Positions 1 through 6,368 of a stretch of 7,290 bases of DNA are shown piece by piece. The stretch lies in NCBI GenBank assembly GCA_016550415.1, contig JABXGU010000687.1:1-7290 (forward strand), written 5' to 3'. The notes below the pieces were generated by a model. That model was not told the DNA's origin. It was given only the letters and a program-made list of their open reading frames with translations, and made no database searches. The first letter of the stretch is position 1, and every line of letters starts with the position of its first letter. The DNA is from an archaeon (GTDB taxonomy: Archaea > Asgardarchaeota > Hermodarchaeia > Hermodarchaeales > Hermodarchaeaceae). The translations under genes were made by a program, and so were the position numbers.

Positions 1-54
1 CTAATGGAATTGTCAATGTTTTTTGAGCCATGGCAGGTCTCCACTCAAGAATAA
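1..54 (+). CDS. possible 3' end of an upstream gene (partial)
   Basis: Frame 1 is open from the window edge to a TAA at 52-54, while the other two + frames hit stops at once (2-4 and 24-26). The 17 visible codons would be the C-terminal tail of a protein that begins before the window. It is too short to recognise, and an open run of this length is common by chance. The only support is that it lies in the same orientation as the following genes and is followed by about 105 bases of leader-like sequence with a T-run. Confidence 0.25.
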   Translation, partial: LMELSMFFEPWQVSTQE

Positions 55-122
55 ATTGTGAAACTGAACATGCACCTCTTTCCTTAAGTAATTAACCATT
101 TAACTACTCTACGCCCGAAATC

Positions 123-130
123 TTTTTTTT
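123..130 (+). terminator. T8 run, possible oligo-T terminator of the upstream gene
   Basis: Eight consecutive T follow a stretch with no long open frame and lie 29 bases before the ATG of the HAD gene. Archaeal intrinsic termination needs only an oligo-T tract, and no hairpin precedes this one, so a bacterial-type terminator is unlikely. The tract could equally be part of a T-rich promoter, because CGAAAT directly precedes it like a BRE. Position alone cannot decide between these. Confidence 0.25.
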
Positions 131-143
131 ATTTGCCTTGATT

Positions 144-151
144 GGGGGGTG
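144..151 (+). promoter_or_regulatory. Shine-Dalgarno-like G-run that fixes the HAD start at ATG 160
   Basis: The run GGGGGGTG ends eight bases before the ATG at 160. That is a normal ribosome-binding-site distance, and it matches the anti-Shine-Dalgarno pairing of GGGGTG or GGAGGTG type. The run would lie inside the coding region if the in-frame TTG at 142 were the start, and nothing like a ribosome site precedes that TTG. The site therefore favours ATG 160. Confidence 0.6.
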
Positions 152-159
152 CGATTTGT

Positions 160-879
160 ATGTCAAGAAAAACTACTGGAATATTCTTTGATTTTGGGAC
201 AACATTGTTTGATTATTATCCTTCTAATTCAATTGTCTGGTCACGAATTGCTAAGAGGCTAGGTTTTGAAATTTCACCAGATGATCCACGAATTAGGGAA
301 GGCATGAGACGCCAAGATGTTGGATTTGTTCGCTTAGGCATTCCTGAAAGCAAACTTACGAGAGAGGATATTCATAATCTGAATTGTCAAGTTCTAAGTG
401 TAATGGGTATTGATGGCGACATAACGGGGATAATCGAAATTATTGATGAGGAATTTGATAGGATTTTTTTGACCGGAGAGGGTTTTCAAATGTTTCCTGA
501 TTCGAAGGAAACCCTTGAGCGTATTCACTCCATGGGTATTCCGATTGGTATGATATCCAATTGTCCTACTAGATTTTGTGAACCTCGTAGGAGAATAATG
601 AAGGAACATGGGATTTTTGATTTCTTTGGCGCTATTATTCTCTCAGGGGAGGTAGGGCTTAGGAAACCTGGAAAGAAGATTTTTGAGATTGCCTTGAAAG
701 AGCTTGGTATAGCAGAAGCCAAAAATGCGATGCATGTTGGAGATAGTGTGATGATGGATGTGCAGGGAGCACAGAATGCAGGATTGGTTCCGGTTCTCTT
801 TGACGCACGGGATTTGCATTCTGTTGATAATGTTATTAAAATCCGAAAATTACCAGAGATATTTCAATATCTAAAATGA
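160..879 (+). CDS. HAD-superfamily hydrolase (phosphatase-like, subfamily I with helical cap)
   Basis: This 239-residue soluble protein belongs to the haloacid dehalogenase superfamily, whose members mostly remove phosphate from small molecules through an aspartyl-phosphate. Motif I lies near the N-terminus with nucleophile Asp11 (FFDFGTTLFD). Motif II is Ser133 (MISN), motif III is Lys169 (RKPGKKIF), and motif IV is GDS at 194-196 with a second acid at Asp200 followed by the usual GAQNAG stretch. About 100 residues between motifs I and II would form the helical C1 cap that selects the substrate. The oddity is Gly13 where most members have the Asp that acts as general acid/base. Some active relatives, such as E. 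coli YihX, also have glycine there. The substrate cannot be read from the sequence. ATG 160 is chosen over an in-frame TTG at 142 because of the G-rich ribosome site between them. The gene ends in tandem TGA-TAA stops, and T-ending codons dominate. Confidence 0.9.
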   Translation: MSRKTTGIFFDFGTTLFDYYPSNSIVWSRIAKRLGFEISPDDPRIREGMRRQDVGFVRLGIPESKLTREDIHNLNCQVLSVMGIDGDITGIIEIIDEEFDRIFLTGEGFQMFPDSKETLERIHSMGIPIGMISNCPTRFCEPRRRIMKEHGIFDFFGAIILSGEVGLRKPGKKIFEIALKELGIAEAKNAMHVGDSVMMDVQGAQNAGLVPVLFDARDLHSVDNVIKIRKLPEIFQYLK

Positions 880-937
880 TAACAGTATAGAGGTTTAGAA
901 ATTCTTAATTGCCCGAAATAGTATGTTGAGCTTAAGA

Positions 938-945
938 ATATACAA
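938..945 (+). promoter_or_regulatory. TATA-like promoter element before the Lon-like gene
   Basis: ATATACAA lies in the 87-base spacer after the HAD gene, and the same nine bases (ATATACAAT) recur before the TspO-like gene. If this is an archaeal TATA box, transcription would begin about 26 bases past its centre, near 967. That is the alternative GTG start, and it would leave ATG 952 outside the transcript. A bacterial reading is also possible: TTGAGC at 926-931 and TAAAAT at 948-953, 16 bases apart. Neither reading is strong. Confidence 0.35.
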
Positions 946-953
946 TGTAAAAT

Positions 954-959
954 GGGGAG
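954..959 (+). promoter_or_regulatory. Shine-Dalgarno-like GGGGAG favouring the GTG start at 967
   Basis: GGGGAG ends seven bases before the GTG at 967 and lies inside the reading frame if ATG 952 is taken as the start. No purine-rich ribosome site lies at a suitable distance before ATG 952. The arrangement resembles the G-run before the HAD gene. The shorter start also gives an N-terminus (MKEL-type, directly followed by the conserved Pro/Cys region) typical of this protease family. Confidence 0.45.
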
Positions 960-966
960 TCTAAAA

Positions 967-3375
967 GTGAAAGAATTAGATCCTGAGAAGCTTTGTGTAA
1001 AATGTAAATTAGATCATTTTGAATGCAAGACAAGTGCTGAACTTATTCCACTCCAAGAGATAGTTGGTCAGAAACGTGCAATACGAGCCTTGGAGTTTGG
1101 GTTGGAAATTGATGATTTGGGCTTTAATGTCTATGTGGCCGGCCTTCCTGGTACAGGTCGTACCACTGCTGTTATGGGCTTTCTTGAAGAGCTAGCTGCT
1201 AAGGAGCCTGAACCTTCCGACTGGTGTTATGTCTCTAATTTTCGGGACCAATTTCAACCACAGGCTTTAGAGCTGCCAGCGGGCAAGGGTAGAAGGCTAG
1301 ACTCTGACCTTGGTATTTTCATAGAAGCAAGCCGTACTGCTATTACCCAGATGCTTGAAAGTGAGGAATATGCAAATCAACGCGAAGAACGAACGCGTAA
1401 ATTTGAAATGGAAAGAGATAAGCTCAGCGAAAAGATGCGTCAGAAGGCAGAGGCTGCAGGCTTTATCTTGCAAGGAACCCAGACGGGTCTCCTAATGGTT
1501 CCTGTTGTTGAAGGCAAACCCGTTACACCTGATAAGATTGCAGGAATGCCAGCAGCCGTTCGAAAAGAGATTGAAGGTCGCCGTGACTCTTTGGAACAGG
1601 AATTGCGTACGCTGTTCCGGAATATTCGAAGCTTAGAACGGGAAATGCAGAAAGACCTTCAGAAACTGGAAGAGGCTGCAGTGCGTTTTCGTCTTGAACC
1701 ATTAATTGATGAAATTGAAGAAAATTATGCAAATTACCCAAAGGTCGTTGATTTCATCCACGCAGTGGCAAAGGATATTGGTGAACACCTTGACTTGTTC
1801 ATTGGACGCCAACTACCAGGAATTCCAGCAGCTGCATCTGCTGGACAGATATCCCCAGATGAATTTGCTAAAAGATATAGAGTTAATCTTATCGTTGATA
1901 ATGCAGATCGAAAAGGCGCACCAGTTGTAATTGTTCACAATCCAACCTACTCTAATGTTTTCGGTCGCATTGAAAAAGAGTCACGTTATGGTGCTCTTGT
2001 TACAGATTTTTCAATGATTAGACCTGGCGCATTGCACAAAGCCAATGGTGGGTTCATTGTTGTTCCTGCTCGTGACCTACTTCTGTCTCCCCTCTCTTAC
2101 CAGGCATTGAAACGGGCCTTGCAAAATGAGCAGATTATCATCGAAGAGCCTTCAGAACAAATGGGCTTTCTTAGTGTAAAGACACTACGCCCTGAACCAA
2201 TCCCATTAAAGGTGAAGGTAGTTATTGTCGGTGATCCTCTTCTTTATCAGCAACTATACACACTCGATCCAGATTTCCGAGAACTCTTCAAAGTCAAAGC
2301 AGACTTTGATACCACAATGGATAGAACACCGGAAAATGTTCGAATATATGGCTCATTTATTTGCACACTCCATGGAAAAGAAAAACTATACCCCTTAACT
2401 GTCTCTGCCATTGCCGAAGTGATTGATTACAGTACTCGCCTCGCAGAAGACCAATCTAAGTTATCAACGCGTTTCAGCATCATTGCTGACATTATTCGTG
2501 AAGCTAACTTCTATGCGAAAAAGGATCGGAAGCAGGCCATAGATAGGAAGCATATTCAACGTGCTCTGGAGGAGAGGGTGTACAGATCCAACCTTCTCGA
2601 AGAAAAAATCCGAGAATACATTGAGACAGGTGTCATTCTGATTGACAATAAGGGTGAAGCAGTAGGGCAAGTGAATGGATTATCAGTTCTCTCCTTGGGA
2701 GATTTTGCTTTTGGGCGTCCTTCACGTGTTACTGCCAGCGTTGCGCCAGGACGGGGACAGGTCATTGATATTGAGCGTGAAGCCAGACTTGGAGGTCCTA
2801 TTCATACAAAGGGTATCCTAATCCTCAGTGGTTACGTTGCAGAAAAATTTGGTAACAATAAGCCGTTGAGTCTTTCTGCACGTTTGGTCTTTGAACAGAG
2901 TTATGGTGGCGTCGAAGGAGATAGTGCAAGCAGCACAGAATTGTATGCTTTACTCTCAGCGTTATCTGGTGCACCAATCCAACAGCGATTTGCTGTGACA
3001 GGTTCAGTCAATCAACACGGTGAGGTTCAAGCCATTGGAGGAGTCAATGAAAAAATAGAAGGCTATTTTGCCCTCTGCAAAGCAATGGTACTTACAGGAA
3101 ATCAGGGTGTCATAATTCCTAAGGCAAATATTCAAAATCTAATGCTAAAGGATGAGGTTATCGAAGCTGTCCGCAAAGGCAAATTCCACATCTTTGCTGT
3201 AGAAACCATTGATGAGGGCATAGAATTACTCACTGGAATCCCTGCAGGAAAACAGCAATCTGATGGAACCTTCCCTTCGGGCACCATTAATGCTAGAGTA
3301 GATGAGCGCCTTCAACAGATGGCTTCTACGATGCGAAATTTCTCCTCAACATCCACCAATATCGGCGGAGATTGA
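967..3375 (+). CDS. Lon-like Ser-Lys protease, LonC/YcbZ-type, with degenerate AAA+ domain
   Basis: This protein of 802 residues (807 if it starts at ATG 952) belongs to the cytoplasmic Lon-like proteases of the AAA_32/Lon_C architecture. Order, numbered from GTG 967: an N-terminal segment (about 5-45), a nucleotide-binding core with a Walker A-like loop at 59-67 (GLPGTGRTT), a long charged coiled-coil insertion at about 139-242 interrupted by a small beta region, a Walker B-like strand at about 359-372 (ANGGFIVVPARD), a helical lid at about 510-555, and the protease domain at about 565-770. The catalytic serine is Ser653 in EGDSAS and the lysine is Lys696 in GGVNEK. They are 43 residues apart, as in E. 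coli Lon (679 and 722). Walker A has Arg65 instead of Lys, and the Walker B acids are replaced by Pro-Ala. This fits the ATP-independent LonC group, so it may degrade unfolded proteins without ATP-driven unfolding. It has no membrane segment, unlike archaeal LonB. The last 30 residues or so are Ser/Thr-rich and probably flexible. It is probably co-transcribed with the pump that starts 39 bases later. Confidence 0.9.
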   Translation: MKELDPEKLCVKCKLDHFECKTSAELIPLQEIVGQKRAIRALEFGLEIDDLGFNVYVAGLPGTGRTTAVMGFLEELAAKEPEPSDWCYVSNFRDQFQPQALELPAGKGRRLDSDLGIFIEASRTAITQMLESEEYANQREERTRKFEMERDKLSEKMRQKAEAAGFILQGTQTGLLMVPVVEGKPVTPDKIAGMPAAVRKEIEGRRDSLEQELRTLFRNIRSLEREMQKDLQKLEEAAVRFRLEPLIDEIEENYANYPKVVDFIHAVAKDIGEHLDLFIGRQLPGIPAAASAGQISPDEFAKRYRVNLIVDNADRKGAPVVIVHNPTYSNVFGRIEKESRYGALVTDFSMIRPGALHKANGGFIVVPARDLLLSPLSYQALKRALQNEQIIIEEPSEQMGFLSVKTLRPEPIPLKVKVVIVGDPLLYQQLYTLDPDFRELFKVKADFDTTMDRTPENVRIYGSFICTLHGKEKLYPLTVSAIAEVIDYSTRLAEDQSKLSTRFSIIADIIREANFYAKKDRKQAIDRKHIQRALEERVYRSNLLEEKIREYIETGVILIDNKGEAVGQVNGLSVLSLGDFAFGRPSRVTASVAPGRGQVIDIEREARLGGPIHTKGILILSGYVAEKFGNNKPLSLSARLVFEQSYGGVEGDSASSTELYALLSALSGAPIQQRFAVTGSVNQHGEVQAIGGVNEKIEGYFALCKAMVLTGNQGVIIPKANIQNLMLKDEVIEAVRKGKFHIFAVETIDEGIELLTGIPAGKQQSDGTFPSGTINARVDERLQQMASTMRNFSSTSTNIGGD

Positions 3376-3414
3376 AGGCGCAATTGACTTTTAAGCTTAG
3401 GAAACACTCGATGT

Positions 3415-6312
3415 ATGGGAATTTGGATGTCAGAAGATGTAACTCCTGTAATGGAATTTGAAAAGGTCATCCAGCCCCATAGTCTTTCCCTTGCTAAGCT
3501 TACTCATTATTTGGACACAGATGCTGTGCAAGGGTTGTCAAGTGCTGAAGCCCAAAGGCGGCTTGATGTTTTTGGTCCAAACTCATTACCTAAAATTCGT
3601 GGTTCCTTTTGGCGTGTTTACCTCGCACCAATTCTCAATGGGCTCATTACAATTTACATTTTAAGTATTGTAGCACTGTTTTTGTTGGGTTTGTTTTTTG
3701 GAATTTCCTCTGCAGTTATGCAGGCTTACATGTGGGCAGTTATTATCACATTCAATGCCCTACTGGCTGTAATTCAACAATTTCGCGCTCAAAAGAAACT
3801 TGAAGCCCTTCAAGCACTGGCAGCTGATACCACTATTGCCATTCGTGATGGAGCAAAACATGAAGTTGACACAACCCAAGTTGTGCCCGGTGATCTTCTT
3901 GTCCTTGCCCAAGGTGACCGCATTGCTGCAGATGGACGCTTGTCAGAAGCCAGCGATTTGCAGGTAGTAGAGGCATCATTGACAGGAGAAAGCAATTCGA
4001 TACTAAAATCTTCGATGAAAAATCCTGTTCCTATCGATACTCCATTGCATGAACGTAACAACATGGTATTTCGTGGAACCTTTGTAGCAACTGGTTCAGG
4101 ACGATATATTGCTACAGCAACAGGCCAAGACACTGAAATTGGCAAGATAAGCCAAGGTCTTGAAACATTGAATACTGGTGACATCCCTCTTCGCAAGAAA
4201 GTAAACCGTCTTGCCCTCTTTCTCGGTGCTGGTGCTATCGTCCTGCTTCTAGTTTCCTTCTACTCACGAGTAATGGCTGCAATAATGGAACATGCTTTGT
4301 CTACTCCCGAATTGGTAGATAATGCTGTTCGTGCAATCATAACCGCAATGACCATTATGCCAATCAACATACCCTTACTCACCACCATTGTTCTGTTGAC
4401 AGGGGTCCTAGTAATGGCTTCAAGGGGAGTAATAGTCCGTGACCTATCAGCAGTAGAAAGCCTTGGACGCGTTAGTGTTATCTGCACAGATAAAACTGGA
4501 ACTCTAACAAGGAGCGAAATGATGGTCAGTTACATTTGGGATGGAGAACACTTTTTCAATGCAACAGGGAACGGCTATGCGCCAACAGGTAAATTGTATC
4601 TTATAAAAGACAATCCCGGCTCTTCTAACGCTCTAGAAAAGGAACCTATTAGCCTTAGTTCATATGACCGGCTAGGTCTTCTAATTAGGATTGGTGGGTT
4701 AAATAACGACGCTGAACTTGTCGCCGAGGACGCTTCCTCAGGAGGTCAAGTTCAATGGAGAGCAGTTGGTGATCCCACCGAAGCTGCACTTCTATCTCTT
4801 TTGAGAAAAAGTGGAATTTCTGAAAGTGCATTACAAAGTTCGTATTCCATGGTTCAAAACTATCCCTTTGATTCACGATTGAAACGAATGACACGTGTGT
4901 TTGCCCAACCTAGTGGTGGATATATTGCCTTTGTAAAAGGTGCAACGAATGTTCTTCTCGAACGATGCACGCATATTGGTGACGATTACAAAGCTCAGCC
5001 ACTTACAGAGAAACGTGCAAAAGAAATATCAAAAGCAGTTGAAAGTTTCGCAAGCCAAGGATACCGAGTTCTATCCTTTGCCATCCGCCATCTTACAGAG
5101 GATGAACTTCCTAAACGCCCAGGTCCAACAGCGCGTGACACTGTGGAGCAGAACCTTACCTATGTTGGTTTTGTCTGCATTGTTGACCCACCGCGTGAAG
5201 GTGTTCGTGAAGCTGTAAAAGAATGTGCGAGCGCAGGTATCAACACAATCATGATAACAGGTGACGCCCTCGAAACTGCCCGTAACATTGCAACGCAACT
5301 AGCAATCATCAACGATTCCGATATTGCGATAGAGGGCGAAAAAATAACTGTTATTGATGATGTTAGATTCCAGAAAATTCGAGTATTTGCGCGAGTAAAT
5401 CCAGATGATAAGCAGGTAATTGTTCAACGTCACAGAGATGCAGGTAACGCTGTTGCTGTGACAGGCGATGGAGTAAACGATGCCCTTGCTCTAAGCATCA
5501 GTGATGTAGGTATAGCAATGGGCATCACTGGTACCGATGTTGCAAAAGAAGCCTCGGATATGATTATTGCTGATGATAGCTTTACATCCATTGTAGATGG
5601 TGTCCGACAAGGACGAGGACTCTTCAATAAGATCCGTATGATGATTTTCTTCTATATCTCAATTAATCTAGCAGAGTCTATAATCTTCTTCGGAACCTTC
5701 TTACTTGGAATCAACTTCCTCACATATTGGCAACATATTTTTCTTACAATAACAAGTCACACTTGGCCTGGGCTTGCCCTTGTATTTGACCGCACTTCCA
5801 AATATGTTATGCAAGAGAAGCCTCGAGACACTGAAGGCATCATAACGCGCCGTCTAGGCATCTATTTGATTCTAAATTCGTTCTTCATTCTACTAGGCGT
5901 TTCACTTATTTACTACCTAACTTTGAGTGCATCCCTACCTGGCAGCTACGAATTATTAGCATTTAGTCCAGAAGCTGAGCAAAAAGCAAGAGTATTGGCT
6001 CTCACCGTACTCCTCTTCGCTGAATCCTTAATGATTCTTAGTATCCGCCGAATCAACCAATCACTTCTCAAATCAATACGCCGGGAAAGCTTCATTCTCA
6101 TCTACATTCTCATCGGCTTCGTATTCCTCATGCATTGGGGGCTAATGTATATCCCAGAAGTTTCAATAATCTTAGCTGATTTTGGAATCAGTTTTGATTT
6201 TGTCGCTCTTGCTCAACTAGATTGGCTTATCGCTTTCATGTTCGCTCTTCCCACAATCGTTGGCATGGAACTTGTCAAGTGGTTTAGTCGTAGACGAAAT
6301 ATTTTCTATTAG
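3415..6312 (+). CDS. P-type cation-transporting ATPase (P2-like fold, unusual ion site)
   Basis: This 965-residue membrane pump uses ATP to move an ion across the cell membrane through a phospho-aspartate cycle. Visible in order: a cation-ATPase N-terminal domain (GLSSAEAQRRL from 40), M1-M2 (about 71-121), an actuator domain with TGES at 190-193, M3 (about 266-288), M4 (about 305-335), the phosphorylation site DKTGT with Asp359, a nucleotide domain with KGA at 508-510, DPPR at 591-594, TGD at 615-617, the hinge TGDGVND at 683-689, then six more helices to the C-terminus (M5 about 743-764, M10 about 936-957). Catalysis should be intact. The ion pathway is odd: M4 reads PINIP at 316-320 instead of PEGLP, and M6 has Thr778, Ser781 and His782 where SERCA has Asn796, Thr799 and Asp800. 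M5 keeps Asn751 and Glu754, and M8 keeps Glu870. It lacks heavy-metal-binding domains and CPC, so it is not a P1B copper or zinc pump. The transported ion is unknown, and a Ca2+ pump is not supported. ATG 3415 gives the longest form; ATG 3427, with GGGA six bases upstream, and ATG 3451 are alternatives. Confidence 0.93.
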   Translation: MGIWMSEDVTPVMEFEKVIQPHSLSLAKLTHYLDTDAVQGLSSAEAQRRLDVFGPNSLPKIRGSFWRVYLAPILNGLITIYILSIVALFLLGLFFGISSAVMQAYMWAVIITFNALLAVIQQFRAQKKLEALQALAADTTIAIRDGAKHEVDTTQVVPGDLLVLAQGDRIAADGRLSEASDLQVVEASLTGESNSILKSSMKNPVPIDTPLHERNNMVFRGTFVATGSGRYIATATGQDTEIGKISQGLETLNTGDIPLRKKVNRLALFLGAGAIVLLLVSFYSRVMAAIMEHALSTPELVDNAVRAIITAMTIMPINIPLLTTIVLLTGVLVMASRGVIVRDLSAVESLGRVSVICTDKTGTLTRSEMMVSYIWDGEHFFNATGNGYAPTGKLYLIKDNPGSSNALEKEPISLSSYDRLGLLIRIGGLNNDAELVAEDASSGGQVQWRAVGDPTEAALLSLLRKSGISESALQSSYSMVQNYPFDSRLKRMTRVFAQPSGGYIAFVKGATNVLLERCTHIGDDYKAQPLTEKRAKEISKAVESFASQGYRVLSFAIRHLTEDELPKRPGPTARDTVEQNLTYVGFVCIVDPPREGVREAVKECASAGINTIMITGDALETARNIATQLAIINDSDIAIEGEKITVIDDVRFQKIRVFARVNPDDKQVIVQRHRDAGNAVAVTGDGVNDALALSISDVGIAMGITGTDVAKEASDMIIADDSFTSIVDGVRQGRGLFNKIRMMIFFYISINLAESIIFFGTFLLGINFLTYWQHIFLTITSHTWPGLALVFDRTSKYVMQEKPRDTEGIITRRLGIYLILNSFFILLGVSLIYYLTLSASLPGSYELLAFSPEAEQKARVLALTVLLFAESLMILSIRRINQSLLKSIRRESFILIYILIGFVFLMHWGLMYIPEVSIILADFGISFDFVALAQLDWLIAFMFALPTIVGMELVKWFSRRRNIFY

Positions 6313-6321
6313 AAGCTAAGG

Positions 6322-6340
6322 AAAAGAAACCATATACAAT
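6322..6340 (+). promoter_or_regulatory. BRE/TATA-like promoter before the TspO-like gene
   Basis: In the 56-base spacer, a purine-rich stretch ending in GAAACC is directly followed by ATATACAAT. This is the order of an archaeal BRE and TATA box. A transcript starting about 26 bases past the box centre would begin near 6361, giving a leader of about eight bases before ATG 6369. That fits the absence of a Shine-Dalgarno site there. The TspO-like gene may thus be transcribed separately from the pump. If the organism is bacterial, this reading fails. Confidence 0.4.
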
Positions 6341-6368
6341 TTTAAGCTACGACTGTGCAGCGCAAGCT

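Noticed and set aside
142..159. TTG at 142 as start of the HAD protein (245 residues)
   Set aside because: The added six codons contain the G-rich ribosome site for ATG 160, and no ribosome site precedes the TTG.
1009..1026. Cysteines at the protease N-terminus (C10, C13, C20) as a zinc finger
   Set aside because: Only three cysteines are seen with no clear fourth ligand in normal spacing. One of them matches the single cysteine common in this family's N-terminus, so a metal site is not supported.
3810..4196. 128-codon open frame on the minus strand within the pump gene
   Set aside because: It lies entirely inside the actuator-domain coding region of the P-type ATPase, has no ribosome site or recognisable motif, and its length reflects the codon bias of the opposite strand.
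3415..6312. Calling the pump a Ca2+-ATPase or a heavy-metal pump
   Set aside because: The M4 glutamate and M6 aspartate needed for Ca2+ are missing, and there is neither a CPC-type M4 motif nor an N-terminal metal-binding domain.
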